Below, piece by piece: positions 52,589-62,292 of a DNA stretch of 64,000 nt; within the stretch, counting starts at the first letter, position 1, and every line of letters begins with the position of its first letter. Source of the stretch: an uncultured Flaviramulus sp. (GTDB lineage Bacteria; Bacteroidota; Bacteroidia; Flavobacteriales; Flavobacteriaceae); the NCBI GenBank assembly GCA_947501105.1, contig CANMUP010000003.1, positions 186,001 through 250,000 on the forward strand. The letters are read 5' to 3'. The translations under genes and the position numbers were made by a program. A model generated the notes under the pieces. The model ran no database searches, had not been told where the DNA came from, and saw only the letters and a program-made list of their open reading frames with translations.

Positions 52589-55138
52589 ATGGCAGAAGGA
52601 GAAAAATTGATTCCTATTAATATAGAAGATGAGATGAAATCGGCTTACATTGATTATTCAATGTCGGTCATTGTGTCACGTGCTTTACCAGATGTAAGAG
52701 ATGGTTTAAAACCTGTTCATAGACGTGTACTTTATGGCATGCACGAACTTGGTATTAGAGCAAATTCGGCACATAAAAAATCAGCTAGAATAGTAGGTGA
52801 AGTTTTAGGTAAATATCACCCACATGGTGATACCTCAGTGTACGATGCTATGGTACGTATGGCTCAAGAATGGAGTTTGCGTTATATGCTAGTTGATGGA
52901 CAAGGAAACTTTGGTTCTATAGATGGTGACAGTCCTGCAGCAATGCGTTATACAGAAGCACGCATGCGCAAAATATCTGAAGATATGTTGGCAGACATAG
53001 ATAAGGAAACGGTTGATCATAAATTAAATTTTGACGATACGCTACAAGAACCTACGGTTTTACCAACACGTATACCGGGGCTTTTAGTAAACGGAGCTTC
53101 AGGTATTGCGGTAGGTATGGCTACTAATATGCCACCTCACAATTTAACCGAAGTTGTTAATGGTACGATTGCTTATATTGAAAATAGTGATATTGAAATT
53201 GACGAATTAATTCAGCATGTAAAAGCGCCAGATTTTCCAACAGGAGGAACTATTTATGGATATGATGGTGTAAAAGAGGCTTTTCATACTGGTCGAGGAC
53301 GTATCGTAATGCGTGCAAAGGCAAATATTGAAGAAGTTCAAGGAAGAGAATGTATTATTGTTACTGAAATTCCTTACCAAGTCAATAAAGCAGATATGAT
53401 TAAAAAAACTGCTGATATTGTAAATGACAAAAAGTTAGAGGGGATTTCTACCATTCGTGATGAATCTGATAGAAACGGAATGCGTATTGTTTACGTTTTA
53501 AAACGTGATGCCATCCCAAATATCGTTCTTAATAAATTATTTAAGTATACAGCATTACAATCATCTTTTAGTGTAAATAATATTGCATTAGTAAATGGTC
53601 GTCCTAAATTATTAAACTTAAAAGAGCTAATTCATTATTTCGTTGAGCATAGACATGAAGTTGTTGTAAGGCGTACCACATATGAGTTGCGTAAAGCGGA
53701 AGAACGTGCTCACATATTAGAAGGTTTAATTATTGCTTCAGATAATATAGATGAAGTTATTAAAATAATTAGAGCATCATCTAATGCTGATGAAGCTAGA
53801 GCTAATTTAATTGAACGTTTTAAATTATCCGAAATACAAGCTAAGGCCATTGTAGAAATGCGTCTACGTCAATTAACAGGCTTAGAGCAAGATAAATTAC
53901 GTGCGGAGTATGATGAAATAATGAAAACCATCATCGACTTAAAAGATATTTTAGACAGAAAAGAGCGTCGTATGGATATCATTAAAGGCGAATTAGAAAC
54001 TGTGAGGGATAAGTATGGAGATGAGCGTCGTTCACAAATTGAATATGCTGGTGGTGATTTAAGTATTGAAGACATGATTCCTAATGAAAAGGTAGTTATT
54101 ACCATTTCTCATGCAGGGTATATTAAGCGTACATCACTTACAGAATATAAAACACAAAATAGAGGAGGTGTCGGTCAAAAAGCATCAACCACTCGTAATG
54201 AAGATTTCTTAGAGCATTTATTTGTTGGTACTAATCACCAATATATGCTATTCTTCACTCAAAAAGGGAAATGTTTCTGGATGCGTGTTTACGAAATCCC
54301 AGAGGGCAGTAAAACTTCTAAAGGCAGAGCCATTCAAAACCTAATAAATATTGAGCAAGATGATAAAGTGATGGCTTTCATCTGTACTCAAGATTTAAAA
54401 GATGAAGAATACATAAATAGCCACTATGTAATAATGGCAACTAAAAAAGGACAAGTTAAAAAGACTTCTTTAGAACAATATTCTCGTCCTAGAACAAATG
54501 GTATTAATGCCATTACTATTAAAGAAGATGATGTTTTACTAGAAGCTAAATTAACTACTGGCGAAAGTCAAGTTATGTTAGCATTAAAATCTGGTAAGGC
54601 CATTCGATTTGAAGAAGCAAAAACAAGACCTATGGGTCGTGGTGCATCTGGTGTTCGAGGAATTCGTTTACAAGATGAAAAAACAGACGAAGTTATTGGT
54701 ATGATTGCTGTTGATGATATGGAAAGTAACATTCTTGTGGTTTCAGAAAATGGATATGGGAAACGTTCTAGTCTTGAAGATTATAGAATTACCAACAGAG
54801 GAGGAAAAGGTGTAAAAACTATTTCTATTACAGAAAAAACTGGTAACTTAGTGTCTATCAAAAATGTAACTGATGATGATGATTTAATGATTATCAATAA
54901 ATCTGGAATTGCAATTCGTATGGCAGTTCAAGATTTAAGAGTTATGGGTAGAGCTACTCAAGGGGTTAAATTAATTAACCTAAAAGGAAGTGATTCTATT
55001 GCTGCAGTAGCAAAAGTTATGCACGACGAAGATGAAGTAGATGAAGTAGAAGGTCTTGAAACTACTGAAAACACTGATGTTCCTGAAGATGGCACAACTC
55101 TTGATAATAATCTCAACGAAAACAATATTGACAATTAA
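52589..55138 (+). CDS. gyrA: DNA gyrase subunit A
   Basis: An 849-residue protein with catalytic Y121 ([10 protein letters not shown]). The quinolone region reads [15 protein letters not shown], with T82 and D86 at the positions corresponding to S83 and D87 of E. coli, the wild-type residues known for Flavobacterium psychrophilum. The C-terminal pinwheel repeats ([31 protein letters not shown]) and the acidic tail ([14 protein letters not shown]) are present. It makes and relaxes negative supercoils together with GyrB. A TPR gene follows 15 bp after it. Confidence 0.97.
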   Translation: MAEGEKLIPINIEDEMKSAYIDYSMSVIVSRALPDVRDGLKPVHRRVLYGMHELGIRANSAHKKSARIVGEVLGKYHPHGDTSVYDAMVRMAQEWSLRYMLVDGQGNFGSIDGDSPAAMRYTEARMRKISEDMLADIDKETVDHKLNFDDTLQEPTVLPTRIPGLLVNGASGIAVGMATNMPPHNLTEVVNGTIAYIENSDIEIDELIQHVKAPDFPTGGTIYGYDGVKEAFHTGRGRIVMRAKANIEEVQGRECIIVTEIPYQVNKADMIKKTADIVNDKKLEGISTIRDESDRNGMRIVYVLKRDAIPNIVLNKLFKYTALQSSFSVNNIALVNGRPKLLNLKELIHYFVEHRHEVVVRRTTYELRKAEERAHILEGLIIASDNIDEVIKIIRASSNADEARANLIERFKLSEIQAKAIVEMRLRQLTGLEQDKLRAEYDEIMKTIIDLKDILDRKERRMDIIKGELETVRDKYGDERRSQIEYAGGDLSIEDMIPNEKVVITISHAGYIKRTSLTEYKTQNRGGVGQKASTTRNEDFLEHLFVGTNHQYMLFFTQKGKCFWMRVYEIPEGSKTSKGRAIQNLINIEQDDKVMAFICTQDLKDEEYINSHYVIMATKKGQVKKTSLEQYSRPRTNGINAITIKEDDVLLEAKLTTGESQVMLALKSGKAIRFEEAKTRPMGRGASGVRGIRLQDEKTDEVIGMIAVDDMESNILVVSENGYGKRSSLEDYRITNRGGKGVKTISITEKTGNLVSIKNVTDDDDLMIINKSGIAIRMAVQDLRVMGRATQGVKLINLKGSDSIAAVAKVMHDEDEVDEVEGLETTENTDVPEDGTTLDNNLNENNIDN

Positions 55139-55153
55139 CTAAATATTATTAAA

Positions 55154-56404
55154 ATGAAAAAACAATTAATTATAGCTTTTGCCTTTTCAATAAGTGCATT
55201 TTCATTTGCGCAAAAAAAAGAATTGAAATCTGCGGAGAGAGCTATTAAAGGAAATAATTATGCAGAAGCTAAGGCTGCGCTAAATCAAGCAAAAGCTTTA
55301 ATGTCTTCTATGGATGAAAAGGCAAAGGCCAAATATTATTACTTAAACGGACAAGCTCTATATGCTAATGGAGCAGGTACAACTCAAGACATTGATATGG
55401 CTTTAGAAAGTTTGGGTAAAGTTAATGGTGCTTATGCGTCTGAAATAGCCACATTAAAACAAACCATGACTAATGGTATTTTAACAAAGGGTAATAAAGC
55501 CTATGAAGAAAAAGATTATTCAACTGCTTCAAAATATTTTGAACATGCATATAAAACTTCAAAAACTGATACTCTATTTCTTTATTATGCAGCTGCTACT
55601 GCAGTAAATGTACAAGAGTTTGACAGAGCTTTAGAATTATATGAAGAACTAAAAACGTTAGGCTATACAGGTATTCAAAAAGAATATTTTGCAACAAATG
55701 CCGAAACTGGAAAAGAAGAGGTTTTAGATAAGGCCAATCGAGATCTTTATGTAAAAGCTAAGAGTCATATTAAACCAGGAGAACGATTAACAGAATCAAA
55801 AAAACCTGAGATAGTTAAAAATATTGCTCTTATATATGTTAGCAATGGCGATAACGAAAAGGCTATTGCAGCAATGAAAGATGCTAGAGCTGAAAGTCCA
55901 GACGATATTAATTTATTACTTTCTGAGGCTAATGTTCACTTCAAAATGGGAAATAAGGATGAGTTTAAAAGACTATTAGAAATAGCTACTCAAAAAGACC
56001 CTAAAAACCCAGAATTACAATATAACTTAGGAGTAATTGCTTCTGAGTCTGAAGATAGTGAAGCTGCAAAAAAATATTATGATAAAGCTATAGAGTTAGA
56101 TCCTAATTATATAAATGCTTACATAAATACAGCTGCGTTAATATTAAATGGAGAACAGGCTCTTATTGAAGAGATGAATGGTTTAGGAAGTTCTGCTGCT
56201 GATGATAAACGTTATGACGAGTTAAGAGAAGAACGTCAAAATATTTACAGAAGTGCTATACCTTATTTGGATAAAGCACTTGGTATTAATTCAGAAAACA
56301 TAAATGCTGCAAAAACATTAATGAACATTTATAGTGTTTTAGGAGAAACAGATAAGTTTAAAGCAATGAAAGAAAAAGTTGATGCTATTGAAGGTGGAAA
56401 CTAA
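55154..56404 (+). CDS. Exported tetratricopeptide-repeat protein
   Basis: A 416-residue protein with a signal peptide (about 1-19, FSFAQ). TPR motifs run through it, clearest in NNYAEAKAALNQAKALM, KDYSTASKYFEHAYKT, DNEKAIAAMKDARAESPDD, and PELQYNLGVIASESEDSEAAKKYYDKAIELDPNYINAY (ends given: PELQYNLG...LDPNYINAY). Probably a periplasmic scaffold; partner unknown. The gene starts 15 bp after gyrA, so it may be transcribed with it, and ends at a strong terminator. Confidence 0.88.
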   Translation: MKKQLIIAFAFSISAFSFAQKKELKSAERAIKGNNYAEAKAALNQAKALMSSMDEKAKAKYYYLNGQALYANGAGTTQDIDMALESLGKVNGAYASEIATLKQTMTNGILTKGNKAYEEKDYSTASKYFEHAYKTSKTDTLFLYYAAATAVNVQEFDRALELYEELKTLGYTGIQKEYFATNAETGKEEVLDKANRDLYVKAKSHIKPGERLTESKKPEIVKNIALIYVSNGDNEKAIAAMKDARAESPDDINLLLSEANVHFKMGNKDEFKRLLEIATQKDPKNPELQYNLGVIASESEDSEAAKKYYDKAIELDPNYINAYINTAALILNGEQALIEEMNGLGSSAADDKRYDELREERQNIYRSAIPYLDKALGINSENINAAKTLMNIYSVLGETDKFKAMKEKVDAIEGGN

Positions 56405-56423
56405 TTCGAATTGTTAGTATATA

Positions 56424-56452
56424 AAAAAAGCCGCAAATTGCGGCTTTTTTTA
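56424..56452. terminator. Bidirectional terminator after the TPR gene
   Basis: A perfect stem AAAAAAGCCGCA (left) and TGCGGCTTTTTT (right) with a three-base loop separates the TPR gene from the convergent peptidase gene whose stop is at 56450. Confidence 0.9.
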
Positions 56453-57199
56453 TATTATTTTTTTAATGACTCTAAGCTTATGTGTATGCATTTTTTTATC
56501 TACATTATAAATACCAGAATGGTCTAATCTATCAATTCTAACTTTACCATGAGCATGTATGATGTAATTATCATTCATTATTATACCAACATGTGTAATT
56601 ATCCCTTCGCTATTATCAAAAAAGGCCAAGTCTCCAGGTTCACTTTCTTCAATAAAACTCAATGCTTCTCCTTGAGTTGCTTGTTGCGATGCATCTCTAA
56701 GAAGCTTATACCCATTTAGCTTATAAACCATTTGTGTAAAGCCAGAACAATCTATACCAAAAGGTGTTTTACCTCCCCATAGATAGGGAGCATTTAAATA
56801 TAAAAATGCTGTTTTTATAAGGTTGTTTTTTGATAAAACGCCTTCAATAGAGTTGCCATCAAAATGTTGATTTAAAATAGATAAACCATTAAGAGTAGAT
56901 CCTAGCGAAATTGAATATAATTGTTTGTCTGCGTCTTGAACAAATTCAACTAAATCAGCTGAAAGTTTTGGCGTTTCATTATTTAATGATTTGTATTGAC
57001 TTTCAGCAATTTCAAGATATTGTTTATTGTCTATCCAACCTTCATATTTATCAAAAGCTAGTCGAATTTTGCTCCAAGACTTTCGTTGTTCTAAAACTTT
57101 AAAATAATCGCCATATAAAACTTGAGAAACAAGTTCACTTTTATCTGATGGTTCAAATCTTAGGGGAACAATGCTTAAATTACAAATTCCGTATAGCAT
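56450..57199 (-). CDS. C40-family (NlpC/P60) peptidase with SH3-like N-domain
   Basis: A 249-residue protein. An SH3-like domain (about 1-65, SIVPLRFEPSDKSELVSQVLYGD and KYEGWIDNKQY) is followed by an NlpC/P60 domain with catalytic C151 (FGIDCSGFTQMVYK), H203 (THVGIIM) and H215 (HAHGK). No signal peptide is seen, so it may work in the cytoplasm like the gamma-D-Glu-diaminoacid peptidases that recycle muropeptides. It lies 6 bp downstream of the thiolase gene. Confidence 0.9.
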   Translation of the reverse strand: MLYGICNLSIVPLRFEPSDKSELVSQVLYGDYFKVLEQRKSWSKIRLAFDKYEGWIDNKQYLEIAESQYKSLNNETPKLSADLVEFVQDADKQLYSISLGSTLNGLSILNQHFDGNSIEGVLSKNNLIKTAFLYLNAPYLWGGKTPFGIDCSGFTQMVYKLNGYKLLRDASQQATQGEALSFIEESEPGDLAFFDNSEGIITHVGIIMNDNYIIHAHGKVRIDRLDHSGIYNVDKKMHTHKLRVIKKII

Positions 57200-57205
57200 T
57201 CAAAA

Positions 57206-58384
57206 TTAATTACGTTCAATAACAACTGCAGATGCACCACCACCACCATTACATATAGCTGCAGCACCAATCTTTGCATTATTTTGTTCTAAAACATTTA
57301 ATAAAGTAATAAGTATTCTAACGCCAGAGCATCCAAGTGGATGACCAAGAGAAACGGCCCCTCCATTAACATTTACGTTACCATCATTCAGCCCAAGAAT
57401 CTTCATATTTGCTAAGCCTACAACCGAGAAAGCTTCGTTAAACTCAAAATAATCTACATCATCAATTGTAATACCAGCTTTATTTAAAGCTTTCGGTAAA
57501 GCTTTGGCTGGAGCTGTTGTAAACCATTCTGGTTCATGCGCAGCATCAGCATAACTTTTTATAGTTGCCAGAGGTTTTAAACCTAATTCTTCAGCTTTTT
57601 CTTTACTCATTAAAACCATTGCTCCAGCACCGTCATTTATGGTTGAAGCATTGGCAGCGGTTACCGTGCCTTCTTTAGTGAAAGCTGGTCTTAATTGTGG
57701 TATCTTTTCTATTTTAACATTAGTAAACTCTTCATCTCTACTAACTATTTTAGGCTCACCTCTTCGTTGAGGAACTTCTACAGGAACAACCTCCTTATCA
57801 AATTTACCGGCATCCCAAGCCGCCGCAGAACGCGTATAAGACTGTATAGCAAAGGCATCTTGCTCTTCCCTTGAAAACTTATATTCTGTAGCGCATGCAT
57901 CTGCACAAACACCCATGGCATTTTGATCATAAGCATCAACTAACCCATCCTTTTGCATACCATCTATTAAAGTTGTTGGACCAAACTTTGTACCAGTTCT
58001 TGCATATAAGTAATGCGGAATTAAACTCATATTTTCCATACCTCCAGCAACAATAATATTAGCATCACCAAGCGCAATTGATTGAGCAGCTTGCATAACT
58101 GTTTTCATACCAGAAGCACATACTTTATTTATAGTTGTACAGGGCACTGTATTAGGTATACCAGCGTAAATTGCAGCTTGCCTTGCTGGTGCTTGCCCTG
58201 TTCCAGCTTGAACCACATTACCCATTAAAACTTCTTCAACCTGCTCAGGTTTTAGATTAATTTTTTCTAATGCACCTTTAATAGCTATAGCCCCTAATTT
58301 TGTAGCGGGAATTGTAGATAAAGCACCTAAAAAACTACCTATTGGTGTTCTAGCTACCGATACAATAACAACTTCTTTACTCAT
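57206..58384 (-). CDS. Acetyl-CoA C-acyltransferase (thiolase)
   Basis: A 392-residue protein of thiolase length. Active-site cysteine C89 (INKVCASGMK), the histidine in GGAVSLGHPLGCSGVR and the second cysteine in AICNGGGGASAVV are all in place. The N-terminus VARTPIGSFLG is typical of acetyl-CoA acetyltransferases. It joins or cleaves acetyl-CoA units; direction depends on metabolism. No other beta-oxidation gene is next to it. Confidence 0.93.
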   Translation of the reverse strand: MSKEVVIVSVARTPIGSFLGALSTIPATKLGAIAIKGALEKINLKPEQVEEVLMGNVVQAGTGQAPARQAAIYAGIPNTVPCTTINKVCASGMKTVMQAAQSIALGDANIIVAGGMENMSLIPHYLYARTGTKFGPTTLIDGMQKDGLVDAYDQNAMGVCADACATEYKFSREEQDAFAIQSYTRSAAAWDAGKFDKEVVPVEVPQRRGEPKIVSRDEEFTNVKIEKIPQLRPAFTKEGTVTAANASTINDGAGAMVLMSKEKAEELGLKPLATIKSYADAAHEPEWFTTAPAKALPKALNKAGITIDDVDYFEFNEAFSVVGLANMKILGLNDGNVNVNGGAVSLGHPLGCSGVRILITLLNVLEQNNAKIGAAAICNGGGGASAVVIERN

Positions 58385-58558
58385 TTTTTAATTCTTAAAT
58401 TTTTGATGCAACGAAAATAATCAATTTTTAGTAGAACTTAACTATGATTAGTATATTATAAAAAGCTGAAAAAGGCTTAGAAATTTATTACATTTGAAAT
58501 GCCAATAAACAAAATTTAGGTAACACCTTAAAATGATATTTATTTGGTGCCAGATCTA

Positions 58559-58579
58559 TTGATTAAAAATATTAATCAA
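58559..58579. repeat. Perfect 8-5-8 inverted repeat before the HD gene
   Basis: TTGATTAA, five bases, TTAATCAA. It lies 28 bp before the ATG at 58607 and could be a regulator site or weak mRNA hairpin. Arms are A+T-rich, so chance is not excluded. Confidence 0.35.
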
Positions 58580-58606
58580 TATCAGATGAAAATACTAAAC
58601 TGTTAA

Positions 58607-60655
58607 ATGAAAGATTTTATAAATAAACTTTACCGAAACCATTCCTTAATTTATAAAGGATTATTGTTTATATCTACCACGTTTTTAATTGTGTATTTAT
58701 TTCCAAAAAGTGGAAAGTTTAAATATAATTTTGAAAAAGGAAAACCTTGGCAATCTGAAAATTTATATGCCCCTTTTAATTTTGCTATAAAGAAAACTGA
58801 GGATGAAATAAATAAAGAAAAGCAAACGCTTGAAGATAACACAATACTTTATTTTAATGTTGATAAAACTATTAGTGTTAAGATGAAGAATGAGTTTGAA
58901 GCTCAATTTCAAAATGCATTTACAGATTCTGTTGCCAAATTTGAATTAGATAAATTATTTAAAACAGGAAATAGAATCATTAACAAGTTGTACCAGTTTG
59001 GTATTTTGAATGAGGACTATAATTTTCCTGATAATAAAGTGGTAACCATACTTGATAATCGTGTTGAAAAGGAAAAAGTGTTGTTTTCAAACTTAATTAA
59101 GCAAGATGAAGTAGTATCAATTATTGAAAAAAATCTTTCAAGCCAGAATTTGTTAAAATTCAAAACCAATTTTGCATCCTTGTTTTTCGATTTGGTTGAG
59201 CCTAACCTGTTTTTTGATAAATCAACAACAGATAAGGCTTTGCAAGACGAGTTTGATAAAATTGCTTATGCCAGAGGAAGTGTAGAGAAAGGAACTTTAA
59301 TTATTTCGAAAGGTGAGGTTATTGAAGGCGATAAATATCAAAAATTAAAATCACTACAATCTGAATATGAGTCACAAGTTTGGAATAAATCAAATTATAA
59401 CTGGATACTATTTGCTTATACATTATTAGTAGCATTAGCTTTATTGATGTTATTATTATTTCTAAGAAAATACAGACCAGATGTATTTGATAATAACACT
59501 AAAGTCACCTTTATTTTCTTCAATATATTTTTAATGATATTAATTACAACATTGGTTGTAAACTACAATTCTAAATATATTTATGTTGTACCAATTTGTA
59601 TTTTGCCATTAGTATTTAAGGCTTTTTTCGATGCGAGATTAGGCTTGTTCGCCCACGTAATTACAGTTTTGCTGTTAGGATTTATAGTGCCTAATAGTTA
59701 TGAGTATATGTTCCTTCAAATTATTGCGGGGATAGTTACAATTTTAACCGTTTCAGAATTATATAAAAGAGCGAATTTATTTATTTCAGTAGGGCAAATT
59801 ACATTAATTTATATTGTGGCCTATTTTGCCTTTTTTGTAATTCATGAAGGTACCGTAGAAACTATTAGATGGGAAACGTTTATTTGGTTTATCCTTTGCG
59901 GACTTGCTACTTTGTTTGTACAACCATTAATATATATATACGAAAAGCTTTTTGGACTAGTTTCTGATGTTTCGCTTTTAGAATTATCTGATACTAATTC
60001 AAAATTATTAAAAGAACTTTCAAATATAGCACCAGGAACATTTCATCATTCTTTAAATGTCGCAAATTTGGCTGAAGCTTCTGCAAATGAAATAGGAGCA
60101 AATGCAATGCTAATCAGGGTAGGAGCATTGTATCATGATATTGGTAAAATGAAAAACCCAACGTATTTTACTGAAAATCAATCTACAGGAATTAACCCAC
60201 ATGATGAATTATCATCAAAAGAAAGCGCAAAAATTATAACCGACCATGTAATTAATGGTATTGAAATAGCCAGAAAAAACAATTTACCAGATCGCGTTAT
60301 AGATTTTATTAGAACACATCATGGAACAAGCGTTGTTTATTATTTTTATATGAAAGAAAAAGATCAGCAAAAAGAAATTGATAAATTAGATTTTAGCTAC
60401 CCAGGACCAAAGCCTTTTAGTAAAGAAACAGCAATTTTAATGATGTGTGATAGTGTTGAAGCAGCATCGAAAAGTTTAAAAGAACCAACCTCAACAAAGA
60501 TTGATGTGTTTGTAGAAAATATTATTAATAAGCAAATAGAAGAGGGACAATTCCTAAATGCAAATATTACATTTAAAGAAATTCAATCTATAAAAAAAGT
60601 GCTAAAACACAAGCTAGCAAATATTTACCATTTGCGTATTGAATATCCTGAATAA
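58607..60655 (+). CDS. 7TM-HDED/HDIG membrane phosphohydrolase (PgpH-like)
   Basis: A 682-residue protein. One N-terminal helix and a long extracytoplasmic 7TMR-HDED domain (about 40-260) are followed by seven membrane helices (about 265-450) and a cytoplasmic HD domain with FHHSLNVANLAEAS, YHDIGK near residues 508-513 and RTHHGTSVVYYFY. This is the PgpH layout; in Firmicutes PgpH degrades cyclic di-AMP. Activity here is inferred from family. Confidence 0.92.
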   Translation: MKDFINKLYRNHSLIYKGLLFISTTFLIVYLFPKSGKFKYNFEKGKPWQSENLYAPFNFAIKKTEDEINKEKQTLEDNTILYFNVDKTISVKMKNEFEAQFQNAFTDSVAKFELDKLFKTGNRIINKLYQFGILNEDYNFPDNKVVTILDNRVEKEKVLFSNLIKQDEVVSIIEKNLSSQNLLKFKTNFASLFFDLVEPNLFFDKSTTDKALQDEFDKIAYARGSVEKGTLIISKGEVIEGDKYQKLKSLQSEYESQVWNKSNYNWILFAYTLLVALALLMLLLFLRKYRPDVFDNNTKVTFIFFNIFLMILITTLVVNYNSKYIYVVPICILPLVFKAFFDARLGLFAHVITVLLLGFIVPNSYEYMFLQIIAGIVTILTVSELYKRANLFISVGQITLIYIVAYFAFFVIHEGTVETIRWETFIWFILCGLATLFVQPLIYIYEKLFGLVSDVSLLELSDTNSKLLKELSNIAPGTFHHSLNVANLAEASANEIGANAMLIRVGALYHDIGKMKNPTYFTENQSTGINPHDELSSKESAKIITDHVINGIEIARKNNLPDRVIDFIRTHHGTSVVYYFYMKEKDQQKEIDKLDFSYPGPKPFSKETAILMMCDSVEAASKSLKEPTSTKIDVFVENIINKQIEEGQFLNANITFKEIQSIKKVLKHKLANIYHLRIEYPE

Positions 60656-60681
60656 ATTTTATAAAAAATTAAATAAAATAG

Positions 60682-60712
60682 TTGCGTTCTTACAGATGAT
60701 ATATTACATTTG
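60682..60712 (+). promoter_or_regulatory. Bacteroidota-type promoter of the tRNA pair
   Basis: TTG at 60682-60684, a 20-base spacer and TACATTTG at 60705-60712, a perfect TTG-N20-TAnnTTTG match, ending 33 bp before tRNA-Ser. Confidence 0.7.
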
Positions 60713-60745
60713 CATCCGCAATTTTGTTGCAAAGTTCATTTAAAA

Positions 60746-60833
60746 GGAGAGGTGCCTGAGTGGCCGAAAGGAGCGGTTTGCTAAATCGTCGTACCCCAAA
60801 AGGGTACCCGGGGTTCGAATCCCCGTCTCTCCG
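60746..60833 (+). tRNA. tRNA-Ser (anticodon GCT)
   Basis: An 88-base cloverleaf. The acceptor stem pairs GGAGAGG with TCTCTCC and the anticodon loop TTGCTAA places GCT at 60780-60782. The long variable arm (GTACCCCAAAAGGGTAC) is the class II feature of serine tRNAs, and the T arm is CGGGG-TTCGAAT-CCCCG. CCA is not encoded. Confidence 0.97.
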
Positions 60834-60851
60834 CAATATTAGATAACCAAT

Positions 60852-60926
60852 CGGGGTGTAGCGTAGCCCGGTTATCGCGCCGCGTTTGGGACGCGGAGGT
60901 CGCAGGTTCGAATCCTGCCACCCCGA
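60852..60926 (+). tRNA. tRNA-Pro (anticodon TGG)
   Basis: A 75-base cloverleaf. The acceptor stem pairs CGGGGTG with CACCCCG. The anticodon stem CCGCG/CGCGG encloses loop TTTGGGA with anticodon TGG at 60887-60889. The T arm is GCAGG-TTCGAAT-CCTGC. It lies 18 bp after tRNA-Ser on the same probable transcript. Confidence 0.97.
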
Positions 60927-60948
60927 CAAATATTATTCAATTATAACT

Positions 60949-60985
60949 AAAACCTTATTAATCTAATGATTAATAAGGTTTTTTG
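60949..60985 (+). terminator. Rho-independent terminator after the tRNA pair
   Basis: A perfect 13-bp stem AACCTTATTAATC (60951-60963) and GATTAATAAGGTT (60968-60980) with a TAAT loop and a T run. It also sits 34 bp beyond the stop of the LacI gene converging from the right. Confidence 0.9.
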
Positions 60986-61018
60986 GTTTTACGGCTCAGA
61001 TGTTTAAAAAAATATAGC

Positions 61019-62110
61019 TTAAGAATTGTTTTTTACTTTCTCACTCTCAAAAACGAACTCATTCCTTTCATTATAATCTACATTTTCTTTTGTCAAAATA
61101 TCTATAGGGAGATGTATTTTATCATTAAGCATGCTCTTTTTTAGTGTTAAATAATCTGTCATTAAACGAACAGATTCATAACCTTGATCAAACGGTTTTT
61201 GGGATATTAAAAAAGAAACAGAATCGTTTTTCAAACATTCAGTGTTTTGGGGCGTATTGTCAAAGCCAATCAATTCAAGGTTTTTTAAATAAGTAGCATC
61301 TATATAATCAACAATAATATAAATTCTACTAGAGGGTACAAAAACACCTTCAATTTCTGGATGTTGCTTTAGGTGTGTGTTTATTTTTTCTTTCGCCTCA
61401 AAAGAATCATTTAAGTTTTCAATTTTTAATATTTGGGTTTTAGAATTTATCTTGTTCTTCAATAAATAATCATTAAAGCCTTTAATTCTATTAGTTATAG
61501 AGTTGTTTTTGATTGTGTTATGTCTTGTTTGAATTATTAAAAAAGTAGATGGCTTTGGTATACTTAAATTCATGAGTTTACCTGCAATATAACCAGCCAT
61601 ATATGAATCTTGACCAACAAATGCTTTGTTCTTAAAGCCATCTATGTCAACATTTAAAAACAGATAGGGAATATTAAGAGCTTCTAACTTGTTAACAATT
61701 TGCTTTGTTTCTTTTAAAAAATTAGGAGCCATAATAACCGCAGTTGGCATAGTTTCTAGCAAAGAATGGAATGTATTTAAATATGATTTTGGGTCATATT
61801 GATTGAAAGTAAAATTATTGACTTGAACACCAAAACGTTTAACGTCATTGGCTCCTTTTAAAATCCCTAAATATGGAGATTTCCAAAATAAATCGGAGGC
61901 ATTATGCTCAGGTATTAGTGTGGCAATAAAATGGCTATTCTTTTTTGCAAGAGCACTCGCGACTGGGTTTACACTAAAATTGTAAAACTTAAGAATCTTT
62001 TTAACGCTAGCTTCAGTTTTTTTTGATACACCACCACGATTGTGTATTACTCTGTCAACAGTACCTTCAGATACATTGGCTTTTTTAGCGATATCTTTTA
62101 TTGTAATCAT
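61019..62110 (-). CDS. LacI-family transcriptional regulator
   Basis: A 363-residue regulator. The N-terminal helix-turn-helix is ITIKDIAKKANVSEGTVDRV with the hinge region following (RGGVSKKTEASVKKIL). The rest is a periplasmic-binding-protein-like sugar domain (about 65-345). It diverges from the hexuronate operon, whose promoter carries two CG-centred palindromes, the type of site LacI proteins use. It probably represses the uxu genes in the absence of a uronate-derived ligand. Confidence 0.9.
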   Translation of the reverse strand: MITIKDIAKKANVSEGTVDRVIHNRGGVSKKTEASVKKILKFYNFSVNPVASALAKKNSHFIATLIPEHNASDLFWKSPYLGILKGANDVKRFGVQVNNFTFNQYDPKSYLNTFHSLLETMPTAVIMAPNFLKETKQIVNKLEALNIPYLFLNVDIDGFKNKAFVGQDSYMAGYIAGKLMNLSIPKPSTFLIIQTRHNTIKNNSITNRIKGFNDYLLKNKINSKTQILKIENLNDSFEAKEKINTHLKQHPEIEGVFVPSSRIYIIVDYIDATYLKNLELIGFDNTPQNTECLKNDSVSFLISQKPFDQGYESVRLMTDYLTLKKSMLNDKIHLPIDILTKENVDYNERNEFVFESEKVKNNS

Positions 62111-62202
62111 ATAATTTTTTTCACCTCACAAGATTCATTTGCAATTTTAGAATATAAAAAGTAATTGAGATAACTTTATGCAATTTAATAATAAATTTTA
62201 TT

Positions 62203-62233
62203 TTGTGTTCGCACACTATTTTATATATATTTG
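62203..62233 (+). promoter_or_regulatory. Bacteroidota-type promoter of the hexuronate operon
   Basis: TTG at 62203-62205, 20 bases and TATATTTG at 62226-62233, a perfect consensus match. Its -33 end overlaps the first palindrome and its -7 end abuts the second. Confidence 0.65.
62205..62216. promoter_or_regulatory. Upstream LacI-type operator-like site (imperfect)
   Basis: GTGTTCGCACAC, one mismatch from the palindrome GTGTGCGCACAC. Its centre lies exactly 30 bp from the centre of the perfect site, about three helical turns. It overlaps the -33 element. Confidence 0.55.
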
Positions 62234-62247
62234 CGTGTGCGCACACG
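62234..62247. promoter_or_regulatory. LacI-type operator-like perfect palindrome
   Basis: CGTGTGCGCACACG is a perfect 14-bp palindrome with a CG centre, as LacI-family operators have. It begins right after the -7 box, covering the expected transcription start. Confidence 0.65.
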
Positions 62248-62292
62248 TTATGTGATTAATATTAATCGATAACAATAAGTAATTAATCTAAA

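Noticed and set aside
60690-60929. 79-codon minus-strand open frame (MSGWQDSNLRPPRPKRG...)
   Set aside because: It is the antisense of the two tRNA genes. The peptide is the well-known spurious product of tRNA antisense translation.
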